Assembly: GCA_029224185.1 (NCBI GenBank)
Contig: CM055190.1
Coordinates: 1,759,560-1,823,559, forward strand
Direction of reading: 5' to 3'
Source: Karalla daura
Taxonomy: Eukaryota; Chordata; Actinopteri; Chaetodontiformes; Leiognathidae
DNA: 64,000 nt
Below the pieces are notes generated by a model. That model had not been told where the DNA came from, ran no database searches, and worked only from the letters and a program-made list of their open reading frames with translations. This document shows, piece by piece, positions 1 to 14,163 of the stretch (positions within the stretch are counted from its first letter, which is position 1; every line of letters starts with the position of its first letter). A program made the translations under genes and the position numbers.

Positions 1-2883
1 CTCACCACCTACGTAGAACTGTTTGGTTTGTTTGAGGTCGTCTCGCAGAGGCTGAGATATACGAGCCGTGAAAAAGATATACAAACACGTGAAGTGTACA
101 TAGAAAGCTTGCAGAATTAAATTGCTTTTCAGTTGTCACTCACAACTATTGAAAAACATCAGAGACTGACTGCAGTGAGTTCAGTTTCTCAGTGAGAGGC
201 GATGAAGCTGCAGACGTCAGATCTGCACAGCGTAGCAGAGAGTCGACTGTGTCCATGGGCACATGCACATGTGGGATTATGGAGGTTGGCCAGTGTAACT
301 AACACTATGAAGAGCTGACACTTATTTATCAGTCGGATTTATGGGACAAGAACAGAGCTGAGATGCGAGGGACCAAAGCTGAGTGAGTGTACACAAAAAA
401 GACCCAAACAAAAGGTGTTTATTCTGGAGTCATACGCTCCAAGAGACAGCCTGACATTTGGCTGTTCACTTGTTAAATTAATAGTTTTGTTTTTTTTCCT
501 TTACACTGTCTAAACAGTGACGTGTCAGGAAAATTGTAGTAACTACCTTATTTTTTCCCGAACTTGTCCTGTCTGGCAGCGTAGATATACGTTCAGTGGT
601 CTGAGTGTTTTTGTGACTGATGTTTGAAGCATCATTGATGAGTTGGAGGAACTGGAGCAGACACGTAGAGGATGGAATAACAGCTGTAGCAGGAAGGTCT
701 CTCTTTGGAGGATGAAGTTTCAGACTGGATGTTGAGAGTGAACCAACACGGTCCTGGTGGTCCACTCCTCAGTGAGCTCCACAGAGCTGTGGGAGCACTG
801 GGACATCTGTGTGGGACTCTCTGCCTGGGGGGCCCCACGGGGCTGACAGTGGAGTCAGGCCAGTCGACCGTATTTCTGGACGAGGATGAGTTGCTAATTC
901 TAGAAGAGGAGCGCTCGGGGAGCCTGGCTCCCAGCAGGTAGCCGGAGCAGCTGAAGCAGAAGCAACTGAGAGGTTTGTGTGGAAGACGCTGGTGCTAAAT
1001 GTGTCGATACGGGCAGAGAAAAGCCAACAGAGAGAGCTCGCTTTGAGAGCTTCCTGCCCGCTTCTTCCTGCCTTCAGTGTTCTGATGATCGCTGCACTGG
1101 AATTATCACACACATTTCCACCCAGAGTAATTATGGAGTCTGCTCCTCCTGCTATGCTCTGGTTCTTTCTCCTAAGGATTAATGGGGAGAGGGAATCGAG
1201 TGTTAATGTTAATGATCATTTTAATGCTTAAGTGGATGTTTTAATGTGCCTTAAAGCAGAGTATGCGTTTCATCTTCTCACTTGTTCGAGGTGAATGCCG
1301 TGAATGTTAAGAGAAAAAGAGACTAGGAGAACAGTCTGAAACGATCATTCACGTCTCCTCTCTATTTATAACGTCCTGTTAATGAAGAAAAACCACTGAC
1401 ATCACAGACCAGACCATCACAGATGCTTCATGTGTGATCCATCAGCTTCAGCCACTCACTACAGCCAGTCATGGCTGTAATTTCTTATCTAATTTCTTAA
1501 AATCATCAAACTTGAACCAAAACTCAAAAACTTGGCAATTTAACTTAGGTCTTATATTTACATTTGAGCATGTAACTATTTGTTTATGTTGTTTGTTATG
1601 TAACTTTGTCTTTGATGACATTAATTTCTGAAGTAAATTGGACAGCATTGTAAACACTGGCAGAGCCTTGCGGCCATCCTCGACACCCCTGTTAATCTCT
1701 GACCTGCTGGAGCTTCTGGAGATGTTCAGGTGTTGGTGAATATTTATGTCCTCAGGGACTCAACACAAAGAAAGAGATGAAAAAAGAATAAAGCGACTGA
1801 TAACAAAGTGCTCCTCGCAGTGTTTGGCCTCCTGATTGACATGAGTCAGGAAATAAAGTAAACATTGAGACATCAGCCTGCGTCCCTCTGCACACAGCCA
1901 CATAGCTCTTTCTGTCACTGCTCAGCTGCTAACAGGCTTATGTATTTATAGCCCTTTGTTTATTTTCCAGCACATATTCCATTACGTAAAATGCAAGCTG
2001 TGAGAAAGCACCTCACCGTACCATGCGAACCATTCTTTGAATGCCCATGTGGGTGACTTCACATCTTCTGATCCTCGGTAAAATGTCCTAATGTGTCAGA
2101 TCCAGGGCTTCACGCTGACGTTTGCACAAATCCAACTGCTACAAAGCTGTAAAACAGCAGCACTGAAGTATAAATACACAGTTTCATCTCCAATTAGATC
2201 TGATTTCTGAAGTCCTATTGTTACTCATAGTGTAATGCTCTAAATTAGTCAGAGAAAATTGAACCCACCATGTTATATTGTGTGGGAAAATCAATTTCAG
2301 TTCAGGTTTCATATGCCACGAAGCTAAAACGAGAATCCACATGCAGAGAAATTGCAACCAGCCCCTGATCTGATGCAAAACCTTCTGTTTAGTTTCCCTG
2401 TGACGCACCCCAGGATGAGACCGTCACAGTGACCTGAGCCAGATGGTATCCAAGATTAAAATAGATAGATGGAGAGACACTGTAGCTAGGTAGATAGGAA
2501 GATCTAATTACCACATGCTCTATAGCATTCTGATCTATAGACTGTATGATACTATAGATGCAGCTGGAGCATGTCCAGGCCTTATCTGGAGCCAGTCCTA
2601 GTGGAGCTCTGTCTCCATTACCTCCAGAGTGTGAAGATAACCCGCCTGTCACTCGTACACACACACGGACACGTGCCACAGCCTCCAGCCTGAGACGAGC
2701 CTCTTAGAGGCGGCCTCGCTCTGATCTTCTCCTCGGGACGGAGCTGAAGTGTTATTGAGTGTCAGCCGGCTGACATGAGTGAAGACACAATCAGTCTCAG
2801 TAACTGGCAACCCGCCTCAGGCAGCAGCTGACCAGCCCTTTATCAGCACAGGAGACCTGACGCCTCGCAAATGACTGTCTCTG

Positions 2884-2992
<109 letters not shown>

Positions 2993-4906
2993 CCATAAGT
3001 TACTCGACAGGCTCGTAGGCTCAGAAGCAGTGGGCGGAGCCAGACCACGACTTCAGAAGAGTGAAAGAGTGAAAACCTGCTCATCCTCGACTTTGTAGAA
3101 ATATGTTGGTAATGTGTGTGTGTATAGTGTGCTGCCCTGTCTGTGCTGCTGTGTGCTGAGCTTTTATGTGTGGCAGCCTTCTCTCTCTACAACTAATCCC
3201 TCCCTGGCAGACACGGTGAAGAGCTGTCCAGCAGCTCCAACGATACAACGATCACAATCGTCATCTCTGCTGACATTTCAAGGTCCAGAGTTTGAACATG
3301 ACAATGATTTGTATGTATTTTCCATTTGGATATGACAGAAATAAAGACAGAAGTTTCGGGGTAAAACATGTCGGCGTCTGTGCTCCTGGTTGTTCCTCTG
3401 ATGGTAGCTCCAGCATGTGAGAGGCTGGATGTGGGCACGCTCCATGGCTCCATGGCCGATCACTCCAGGGAGGCTGAGATCTGTTGTCTAGCAAACTAAC
3501 AGGTGAAGTCCATCATGCAGAGTGGTACCGTAGGCCTGGCCCAAGTATGGTTGCCAGATTAAACATGAAAAGGTGCCAGATCTGTGCAAAATGACTGTAA
3601 TGCTCCTACATCTAAAAGCAGGAAGTTAAAGGTTCTGTAAAAAGCATCTGTGATGAAACCATCGTCCAATAGGTTCTATGTAAGCACTGGGAATTAAAGA
3701 CAAATCCTCATTTCAGCCGTTCTAGATTTCCTTGAAGGTTATTTAAGTTTTACAGTGCAAGGACACTGAAAATGCATTGTTGATGTCTTTGAGAATACTT
3801 TAATGTGATTTTTACATTTATAAATGTTTTGGGATGTTGTGTCTAAACCATTAAGCAAGGCAAGAAGCTTGAGAGCTACATCTGCTGATGAGGTGACGTG
3901 ATTAGGGTGTTAATACTTCAGTCGTGAGGTCTGTGGTTTCACACACAATCACTGTTCTGCATCTGCTTCAAAAGCTTGAAGCGTAATATAAGTGTAATAT
4001 AACGTAATATAATCAGTGTCCCATAAGGACAAATCACTGTACATATGTGCATGGATGCTGGTTTTTAGTAGGAGACTGCTCTTTACATGAAGCAAATCCC
4101 GCTGCGAAGTCATCAGAAAAGGAAAATAAAGCAGCTTCATTTGCAAATCTTTTATGTGCAGTGCTTTATGCAAACATTTGTTTTGCCTGATTTGCATAAT
4201 AATCACATGCAAGTTGCCTCATTTTTTTTGATGTAGATGGAGCTGAATGTCGTTATGGGTAGAGGATCTGCCGGGCTGGAGGCCTGACACAGCACTGATG
4301 AGATCTTCATACATTATGCAAGGCAGGAGTGAATCAGCTGCAAAACGCTGTGAGACATTCATATAGATTATCCATGGCGTAATGGGAACGCATGCTGATT
4401 CACTGAGTCAGTTACATCATCTCATTTCTGGAGAAATTGCATTCTAATCATCATTATTGTTTCATACATTTTGTGTTTTTTCTGTTGAAAATCATTTCAT
4501 TAAGATCATCATAATTACCGTCATGTATTTATTTACTGGATTGTTGACTGTGTTATTGTGTCCATCAGCTGAGAAGCTACTACTACAACATGGAAGTCTG
4601 TCGTATCAAAAACAAAAAGAACGCTGTAGACTCAACATAACTGCATCTGCAGCGTGGATTCAACTTGGCTCTTCATTTTTGGAGTCATAAAACAGATTAA
4701 CAAGACTGACATTAGTTGAGACTGCTAATGCCTCAGCACTGGGTTAACACTAACCCGTCCTGGTCGCCTCCACACGTTGTATGGTGTGAAGCAGTGAAGG
4801 TTACAGCAGAGAGGCCTGAGCTGCTTACCAAGCACTAACCCGGTGGCGTCAGGCCTGCGTCTGCACCGCAGGGAGAGCATAAATCCTCACTGTGCACCGT
4901 GCATCC

Positions 4907-5334
4907 TGCACCTCTGTCCACCCTGCTGCAGCCTGCACCTCTGTCCACCCTGCTGCAGCCTGCACCTCTGTCCACCCTGCTGCATCCTGCACCTCTGTCC
5001 ACCCTGCTGCATCCTGCACCTCTGTCCACCCTGCTGCAGCCTGCACCTCTGTCCACCCTGCTGCAGCCTGCACCTCTGTCCACCCTGCTGCATCCTGCAC
5101 CTCTGTCCACCCTGCTGCATCCTGCACCTCTGTCCACCCTGCTGCATCCTGCACCTCTGTCCACCCTGCTGCAGCCTGCACCTCTGTCCACCCTGCTGCA
5201 GCCTGCACCTCTGTCCACCCTGCACCTCTGTCCACCCTGCTGCATCCTGCACCTCTGTCCACCCTGCTGCATCCTGCACCTCTGTCCACCCTGCTGCATC
5301 CTGCACCTCTGTCCACCCTGCTGCATCCTGCACA
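4907..5334. repeat. 27-bp minisatellite, about 16 copies
   Basis: Unit CTGCACCTCTGTCCACCCTG plus CTGCAGC or CTGCATC. CAG and CAT variants occur in blocks, and one unit near 5210-5235 is shortened by 12 bp. Because 27 is a multiple of three, all frames stay open and give 155-183 residue ORFs on both strands, which are artefacts. Confidence 0.97.
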
Positions 5335-6667
5335 CCTCCTCTCTGAGCTGCAGATGTGCCACATAAGAATATCTTCGACCCTGCTGGGTTAGGAGTAAAA
5401 TGCCACAGTGAGAGTGATTTATATCTTAAAATGAGCATGTGCAGTGAGGCACACTGTCTGAATGGAGTCAGTCATAGTGCTGGATTCAATATGCCTGGAT
5501 CAGCAGCCGAGCTCACGCTTCATGTGTGACAATAACCTTTAAAGGAGCATATCAGCATATCACGTATCAGCATATCAGCGTATCATGCTTGTTTCTGATT
5601 TCTTGACATGGTTCCTCGATGTCTAAAGGTGATGTTAGTGACAAGCTTTGGTCAGAAAAAACAAAAGATTTCACAGCTCGGTTTTATAGCCATGCCCTCT
5701 AATCACCACAGCCAAGGAGACTGACATTGTGGCTTTTATTTCTATTTCATGGAAATCATTTAATATTTTTCACTCCTTCATCCAGCACATACATACACCC
5801 TGGACCAGTCACTGCACCACAAACTGTGCCAGTAGTGGAGTACTACTGGTCCAGTACTAGCACTACTGGACCACTGGGATTTTTCTACCTGTGAGCTGCT
5901 GCCAGCATGAATGTGCAGCACCTGAGGAATATGTATATTTATAAATATATTTATTTTCATTCTTTGTGTGTTGCATCTGTAACACCCCCCTACGGATGCT
6001 ACTGTCCACCCGTCCTCGGGAGAGTTCGTCCCCCGGCTGAACCTCGGCTGAAGCTAGAAGTCCAGACTCACAGATTTCACAAGTCTGAACTTGGCATACT
6101 TGGTGTTGAGAGACAGCCAAGATGAGAGGGTGGGAGGAGGAGGAGGGCGGGATTTGCAAATGAGGTAGTTGCTGATTGGTCAAAACCAACTTGCTAAACT
6201 CTTGATGTCCAAAGTCAAATGTCAAATGTTCAAATGTCAAATGTTCAAAGTCAAATCTCGATGTCCAAAGTCACCACCTCCACTAAAGTCTCTCATTTTG
6301 TCTTTTTTCTCTCTCCTCCTGTAGCTGTTATGTGCATCCTTTGTGGGAAAGACTATGAAACATAAATGAAATCTCAATGGCATTTCTCATTATTCTTATT
6401 ACTTGTATGTGTGTGTGTGTGTGTGTGTGAGTGTGTGTGTATGCGTGTCAGTCACGATTCACACACTCACAGCTGAATCTTGTGAAATGAAAGCAGAGAA
6501 ACAGCTGACTCACTGCTGTCCTGCTGGGGTCAGAGTGGAGCTGGAGATACGACGGAGGTTCAGGGAAACAAGCCGTTGTCTGGATGATTGCTGAAGTTCT
6601 TCTGGGATGAAGGATCCTGGCCGCCTCAGCACCCCGCTCTCGCTCTGTGCTTCTGTCTTGCATCTCC

Positions 6668-6674
<7 letters not shown>

Positions 6675-6726
<52 letters not shown>

Positions 6727-6949
6727 CAGCGCCACTGGTGAATAACACATTTGTGAGGTGCCATCTGGGGCTGAGCTCAGCCTGTGATGTGCTGAATGAC
6801 TCTGTCCTGGGTGGAATGATTAATCGCCCTCTTCAGTTAAAGCTTCTCTTTAAGAGAACACAGCAAACCAATTTTCTGCAAGAGGAAAAACAAACAAAAT
6901 ATTCATTAACCTAGCCGCAACTGTCTCCCTTACTCTCTCGCTCCTTCTG

Positions 6950-7003
<54 letters not shown>
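6675..7003. repeat. two (CA)n microsatellites
   Basis: CA arrays at 6675-6722 and 6953-7003, separated by about 230 bp of non-repetitive DNA. Confidence 0.95.
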
Positions 7004-7005
<2 letters not shown>

Positions 7006-9603
7006 GTCTCTATCACTGGCAGGCTTACTATGTTTGTTTCTTGCACAGTCTGCAGAGCGAGCTGCGTGTTCTTGTCCTCCAGCTGACCTCCAGCTCTTGA
7101 GCAGGTTCCAGTGTGTGAAGCTTAAAGATCTCCTCCCCTGGTTTTGTTCTAATTTCCAGTATCAACCACAACCTCCCATGCTCTCCAACACCTCGCTCCT
7201 CTGCTGAAAACTGAACACGCTTCATGACATGAACACACCAGTACACATGTGCTGTAGAAAACACACTGAAGTTGCGACAGAAGACAGTCAGATGACTGAA
7301 AGACAGGAATGATCTTTAAGGCGAGTTTGTCTCTGTGAGTCTGCTTGGCTAGACTCGCACACAAAAAACTAATACACAACCACACTGGGAATGTTACCTA
7401 GGTCATCTTCTTCTTAATTTTTTAATAAGTAATACTTATATGGTAATACTTGTTGGATTTAACACTGCAGCATCTCTTCAGGTTGCTATGCATGTTGTGT
7501 TAGTAGCATACAGTCTGGATGGTGGTGTTGATGTATTTTTCTGTAGAAAATGAACGGTGCTAAAAGCAGGCACGCCAGAGTTGGTGGGTAGTTGGTGTTA
7601 GTTTGGCTTGCATCCTGGAAACTGGAGTTCCTCTTCATCACAAAGCGCTCAAACTTTTTCCCATGGTCAAAAACGGATCTCTAAAAACATTGTAGCAGCC
7701 CTTTATCCCAAAGAGAGAGTCTCGACAGATGCTTGTTTCTTTATTTGAGGATCATCTGGGTCAGTCCAGTCCTTACAGCACCATGAAAACTACATCGAAT
7801 ACAAACGTTTCAAAACTCATTATCTCAGTGAACAAACAACCAGTCATGCACAATGAATTCCACACATACATAGATACAAATCACAGATCTCACCAAATAA
7901 ACCTCGCTGAGCTCGCCAAGGAATGCAAAAAAAACCCTCCTCCTCTGTTAAAACAGGACGTCCACATACACCATTTATTGTTCAAATCAAACAAAGATCT
8001 AAAAGCTCTCTCCATGCTCACTCAGGCCCAACCAAACAGCTTCTAAAATCACTCACACCTGGGCCACCTTTAATAGTTCCCCTCCAGGTAACTTCAGAGT
8101 GTCACCTACAGGCTAAATCCATCACTGCAAGCTTGCGCCAGAAAATCCCACTCACACATACAGACAACCAATCAACAGTCAATAGTCAATAAGAGAATTC
8201 ACAGAGTCTAGTGTGGTCCTTTACAAACATGTAAAAACTCTCTTTGCCATTCATGTCTTCATTGTGGAGCGAGGCCTCAAAGACTGTTTTCACCATCTAT
8301 GAAGATGGTGTCATCACGTCGCCCTCCTCCACTGCAGTTAGGATGAAAATCGACCACTAGCGTCTGTAGTTGGTTCTCTTCTCTGGAGTCTGGTTTAAGT
8401 GTGGTTAAAGCCAACTAACCTTAGCTCACATCACAGTTTGTCCCACACAGGCTCCCACATCTCCCACAACTCCCACAACTCACAGAAGGATGTGACCTTG
8501 AATCTCTGTCTGGTGTGTTTCTAAGTGATGTGGCGGTAACCAGATGTTATTCTGTCTCCTGTATGAGGTGTGAGTGTGTGTGTGTGGAACATTGGATGTG
8601 TTTTCATGTTAAACTATCAGATAGGTCTTTCCCTTTTGAAAGAATACATCAGTGGGCAGCGATGTCTCACTCTTTCAGCATCTCTTTGGCATAGATTAAT
8701 GAATAGTTTGCATGGAAATTATTCTAGTTTTGAATTCTTAATTGTCCCCAAAAGTCGCTGTGCACGGCCAAGAGCCTCACCTGAGAGGAGGGCAGGAATC
8801 TTCAATCCTTTTATTGTTTTCTAGGAATTTTCCAACTTGCTAGCTGAACTCAGTACCTTAACACAAGAATGAGTCTGTTCTACACACCCTGGAAACCTCT
8901 CTTGTATTTGCAGACTGATTATGTGACACGTGATTGAGACTGAGAATGAAACCACAGACTGAGTGGAAGTCAGTGGTTGATAGAAGAGACTCTCGTAGCA
9001 CTTCTGCTGTTTTCTGCTGATCTCAGTGGAACATGAGGCCAACATGAAAATCACTTCACAATGTTTTCAGCTTTTCTTTTCTTTTCTATCGGCCAGACTC
9101 AAGGCTGCCTCTCAGACGCCACAGTGAGAAGAAAAGGGAAGCAGACTGACCTTTTCTCTCCACATTTTCACAGACTACGGCTCTGTGTCGGCTTCCAGAT
9201 CAGTGAGCCAGATGGCCATGCATCATCCCAGGCTGTCTGGCCACACACACACACACACACACACACAGGTCAGATTTGATTGTTACGATTCCCGAGCACT
9301 GATATGTTTTGGATTATTGCCTCTGATATTCTCTAAATGGGTTCTAATGGCTACGAATCATCACACTGGACTCACAGGGGCTTCAAGCAGCCAGAAAGAC
9401 AACGATGTGATGTGATGTGAATGTGATAGCCTTTGAGGAGGTTCAACCTCCTGACAGCACCAGTACTGACCACTAGGGGGCAGGATTTGGCAGAAATAGC
9501 TGAAGCTGCAGCGACTTGTTGGGTCAGTAGCTGGTGCTGTTGTCTCACAGCCAGAAGGTGGCTGGGCCCCCAGTCCTGACCATTTCACTGGGAGGTTTCT
9601 ATG

Positions 9604-9632
9604 TTAGGGTTAGGGTTAGGGTTAGGGTTAGG
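9604..9632. repeat. interstitial telomere-like repeat (TTAGGG)4-5
   Basis: Four perfect TTAGGG units and most of a fifth, followed by CCCTATAATAGGG-like near-palindromes to about 9720. It is inside unique sequence, not at a chromosome end. Confidence 0.95.
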
Positions 9633-10182
9633 CCCTATAATAGGGTTAATAGAGCCCTATGATAGAGCGGGGTGGGTAATGTAGGCCTATGTGATGTAGC
9701 CCTGTTATAGAGCTACACACAGGACCAGAGAGCAGCCAGAGAGCTGCCGACCAGGCAGGACGCATTTCACTTTTTTACATTCTAACACAGTCGCTGCTGG
9801 TGTGTTTTTGTTGTTAAAATATGATGTACTTATGGGTTTGACAATTTTCTAGCTTTTTAAGAATTTGAATTAAAAGCTGCTCCAGCACCCCCAGGAATGG
9901 GCTAGAAACACCAATGCAGATTATTAGCATCATCTGCCCCCGAGTAGAGCAGTCGTGGTCTTCTTAGTCTTAATTCTTCTCAATTCTAATAGAATTACAG
10001 CCAGTTAATAATCCCATTCTGGTAGTTTGCACCATATGATCTTGAACAGTTCCCCATCACTGGTGTGAACTGTAGAGAGGACAGAGGAGGGAGGTAGCAG
10101 TCTGCAGTCTGGTTTAATATCAATCCACGTACATTAATAGTGGGTCATACAGGTTTGGTTTTTCCATGTAAAATCACATTAT

Positions 10183-10188
10183 TTTATT
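10183..10188 (-). terminator. candidate polyadenylation signal AATAAA for adamts17
   Basis: The minus strand reads GCATAATAAAATAATG here, in AT-rich sequence. An alternative AATAAA lies at 11072-11077. No transcript evidence is available, so the choice is tentative. Confidence 0.35.
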
Positions 10189-11742
10189 ATGCAACAACAT
10201 ATGAGAAAATCACTTTACAGTAGACTTTAAATAGAATAAAATTTTAATCTAATCAATCAGGTTCTTCTGAGAACAGTCTGATGAATATTGAACACAGAGA
10301 TGGATGACAGTACAAATATAGTGGGACTACACAGAATGACAGACAGATTAGGTTAATCCCTGTATACACAAATTATTTACTCAGGTCCAAATCAGCACCA
10401 TAAAATACATTTAGTGGTAGTTTATGTACCAAACATAATGTGTGTGCAACTAAAAAACAAAAGTACAGTACGGGAATATTTAAGCATATTTGCACTACAT
10501 CAGCACAAAAAAGAACTCACCAATAAAAGTCATGTTATTAAATAATCCTACAACATATAAAACACACTGTTAACAATGACAAGTAGAATATCACTGACAA
10601 GAAGATGAATTCCACAAAAGTGAAACAGGTCGTAAAGAAAGCACCGTTCAACCCGACGGAAACAACCGAGGACTGGAACACACACACACACACACACGCA
10701 GGCAGGTGTGTGCGCTCCATCACCTGTCTGGAGGCTTTTCATTTTCATGTGGTTGGTTTTTAGCACCTAAAGGTGGTGGCGACTGCTTCGCCACCTGCTA
10801 CAGTCCACTTCCAACCTGGTAACGAGAAGCACGTCTGACACTTTGTGTTCACACGCTGCTACTAGTTAGGTCACTAGTTAACCCGTCCTCACCGTTCTGC
10901 CTCAGTCCTGATCTAATCTCAGTGCAGTGTGCAAACCACGTGACCAGAGCTGCTCCATTCATGGAGAAGGAGGAGGGCATGCATAAAACAGCATGCTGTT
11001 TTACTGCTTTAGGTCTGACTTTAAACTCAAGATTAAAAAAAAAACTACAGCTGATATAAAACTATTTCCTGTTTATTTCTCTTAGGCACTAGGAGTGAAA
11101 AAAACATCTGGTGGCATTTCTGTCATTGTAGGCCGGGTCCTTTGGATTTTAAACTTGGGAATTTGGTATATAAAGACTGAATTTACATGTGGCCCTAATT
11201 CTCTTCCATACAGATTTTGTCCAGAACAGCGAGGAGAGGGAAACATCTGTGAGGACAGTCTGAGTAAACAGAGGGGGGGCTGGTCGTGCTGCTGGTCTCT
11301 GGCTGGACTCATGTCTCATGCTCGTTTTGTTTGTTTATCTTCTGGACAGGCAGCTTGAGACCAGTGGAGGAGTCAGGTTTAGGTGACCCTGCAATATGTC
11401 GGGCTTATCTTAGAGTCACTGAACAGCAGGTCGGACAGCAGGGTCCCTGGAGCCACGTCCGCCCAGGCGAACCACCAGGCTGCTGGGGTGCTGGTCCGCT
11501 CAGCGCTCCGACCCAGCGCCACGAAAAACTACCACACAAAACCAAAGAGGAGCCGGCACGACAGCTCCGGACACGAGAAACATCGACAGCCTGGGACCAG
11601 TTGTTGCTCAGCCTGACACTGTCACACTGTCTTCAGTCTTGAACAGTTAAAAAAGGAAGATGTTATAGCATGAGGATGAATATAAATAGTGGTTATTGCA
11701 TAGATGTATTGTGGTGACCGATGCACGGATCAGATGTGGGCT

Positions 11743-11748
<6 letters not shown>

Positions 11749-11801
<53 letters not shown>
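11749..11801. repeat. (GT)n microsatellite
   Basis: About 26 GT units on the plus strand; CA in the adamts17 sense, inside the probable 3' UTR. Confidence 0.95.
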
Positions 11802-11803
<2 letters not shown>

Positions 11804-12059
11804 CTGTCAGTATTATATGTGCCAAAACTGTGAAACTGCAGGTGTCCTCCAGGAAACAAGATCATTATCTAAAGCTCAACAGAGGATGACAGAAGCTGGC
11901 ACTGATCCATGAAGGCTGAGAGGTTCGAGTGGAAGAATATTAATCTGTTAAACTCATTTTGACAAGCAAATGTGTCCAATATGGGCTGGTCACAGCCTCT
12001 TAATGCCAGGATTTACCACGCATGATAATACATGAAGAGTCGGGTTTAGCCTGCTGTCT

Positions 12060-12155
12060 CTGGGGAACTATTTTTTTCTGGACATTTGACAGACAAATGA
12101 CTGCTAACAGTCAACTGTTAACAAGATGAATGATAATTGTTAGTTGCAGCCCTAG
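12060..12155. mobile_element. fragment of a dispersed teleost repeat
   Basis: The segment ending GTTAGTTGCAGCCCTAG resembles one end of a repeat common in fish genomes. It is short and diverged, and no terminal repeats or target duplication are visible. Confidence 0.3.
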
Positions 12156-13333
12156 AATTCAGTATGGCTGCAGGTTGTTGAGGTCATGAAGCTCTTTGTC
12201 TTGCTCCTAGTTTATAAATCAAAACAAACATGTATTAGTTTTGTGGTGCTTTGTTTGGTTATGGGACAGCTACAGGTGCGTGGCCTCTGGCGTCTGGGCT
12301 GCAGCACAGTTCCCTCTGACGTCGTCAGGTAGAGGAGGAAAGAGAAGAGGATGGGTTGAGCTGAGGTTGGAGGTGGCGGCTTGGCACATGGAACTGTATT
12401 AATGTGGATAAATGTAAACAGATGTGTGTCAAACAGCAAACTATTCATACACAAGACACCGTGAAACAAAAGGTGTGACGCAGGTTGTTGTTTGTCTCTG
12501 GGGCGATGGTGGAGGAGGAGGAAGTTACTCTCTTCCACACATCAGCACGTCTCTGCAGAGTGTCAGGGCGCTCCAGGCTCAGTGCTCCACCTGCGGCAGG
12601 CTGACAGCATCACAGAGTGAAAGGAGAGGGGAACGGTCCAGACAGGCTGCGCCGGAACAAACACAACATCTGCACACATCTGCACAGCTCGGGAGGGGGG
12701 GGTTCCGGGTCGTTCCACCACGTTCTGCTACATGAGCTGTCCTCGGTCCCTGGGACCGCGGCTCAGTGGGTCTCCACTACCGCTGTAGGCCTACAGCATC
12801 TCACCATGGCTCCTGGTCCATACATGCACTTAATACTTAAGGTATCAGAGTTATAAACCTAGTTTACTAGTTACGCGACATTGCAACAAGTTTAGCTATG
12901 GTACAGTACAACGGGGTAGAAGATACAAGGGGAGCGTAATGAGGGGGATCCCACACTTATCTGGGAGACCTGCCAGAGAGAAACTAGAAGAAAGAAGAAC
13001 AATCAAGCACTTATTCAAAACCGTTCTGTGCAATAAAGCCTCCTGGGTTGGTGTTTATCAAATGCCCCCCCCCATATGTTTAGTTTCTTTTCTTTTTTTT
13101 TTTTGGTGTACAGCAAAAAAAAAGAAACGGACATTTTCAAGTCTCATCTCGTTCAGAACGTACACGTTCATGTACTGCCGTTTTCTTAATTAAATACAAA
13201 AAAAAGTTCCATTAATAATAGAAATTGCTTTCTTGTAACATTTAACAATATTAAAAACATTTACAAAAAACAAAAATAACAATAATAATAATAAGGAGCG
13301 CTATTTGGGAGCAAAAGTGGGTGCATTTGGTCA

Positions 13334-13485
13334 TTAGCTCTTGTGCAGTATCTTCTTGGCGTAAAAGTCCCTACAGGTTTCACAGCAGCGCTGGTACCAC
13401 CTCATGTCCTGACAGAGGTTCTTCTCCCGGATCACCCGACAGTACACCGTCCACTGGTCCCCCAGGCATTTGTAGGTCAGAGCAG
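13334..13485 (-). CDS. adamts17: adamts17 exon 20 (last): PLAC domain and stop
   Basis: 152 bp including the TAA: (A)ALTYKCLGDQWTVYCRV, REKNLCQDMRWYQRCCETC, DFYAKKILHKS, stop. The PLAC (protease and lacunin) module has its six cysteines, with the RCC..C arrangement intact. The acceptor is a strong (C)n-ACAG|CT. A second stop (TGA) follows the TAA directly. Confidence 0.97.
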
Positions 13486-14163
13486 CTGTGGGGGGGGGAG
13501 GAGAGAGATGGTATATTCAGGTGTACCACAGTGTCCTAAACTCTAGTCTTATGATCTCCACTTAAATTCTTGTCACTTTACAGGAAGATGAACGTCACCC
13601 TGCGTTGCTATGGTGCTAGGATAGGGTCAGGGTTGGAGGTCAGGGTTGGGGGTCAGGGTTGGGGGTCAGGGTTCAGGGTTTGGGTGGACAATTGTTTGTC
13701 ACTGGCCTATTGACTGGAAGGGGTCGGGGGGGTTAGCTGTCATTTAAACCTGTGGGGGTGAGGGTGCCACGTTTGATAATCCAGGTTTGTTCTGCTTGTG
13801 TCGTCGGTCTGTCCAGTTATCATTATGGTCCACGGTAGTGATGATGAGGTGGCTGGGGGAGGGGTGAGACAGCTGAGTGTTTGGTTTCACCAGTGTAATG
13901 TCTGAAGATATACATAGATATGATATAGATGATGATGGTGGTGGGCAGGGATAGGCAGCCTATGGTGGGAGCCTCTAGGTGAGAGTATGGACTGTATTTC
14001 GCAGCATCCTGTTCAGGTGAACCTCCTTCCATTCTCCATTGGTACTGGCATGTGAAGTGGTTCTCCTACATTACAATGCAGTTCTGAGTCATCTCAATAA
14101 TCTCAATCCACAGTGTGAATGTGAGTCATGGTACAGCTGTTGGGGTTTGTGACAGGAGCTCAC
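13486..14163 (-). other. intron 19: GGGTCAGGGTTGG-type repeats
   Basis: Holds a degenerate GC-rich tandem repeat at 13618-13690 (units like GGTCAGGGTTGGG) and otherwise unremarkable sequence. Confidence 0.8.

Larger units (their letters stand above)
10165..13333 (-). other. adamts17: probable adamts17 3' UTR
   Basis: No minus-strand coding continues past the stop and no AATAAA is seen on the minus strand within the first 2 kb. The first good candidates are at 11072-11077 and 10183-10188. The second lies in an AT-rich stretch that looks like a 3' end, so a UTR of about 3 kb is inferred. The region also holds a (GT)n at 11749-11801 and poly-A/poly-C stretches near 13060-13130. The end point is a guess. 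Confidence 0.4.

Noticed and set aside
705..1231. Possible small gene (78 and 84 residue ORFs)
   Set aside because: Overlapping ORFs on both strands, no family resemblance and no splice or UTR context.
4907..5334. CRISPR-like direct repeats (also at 39439-39630)
   Set aside because: Units are head-to-tail with no unique spacers, and the genome is a vertebrate.
4835..5438. ORFs of 155-183 residues on both strands
   Set aside because: Produced by a 27-bp repeat whose length is a multiple of three; no start context, domain or splice support.
9604..9632. True chromosome end
   Set aside because: Only about five TTAGGG units, with unique sequence on both sides.
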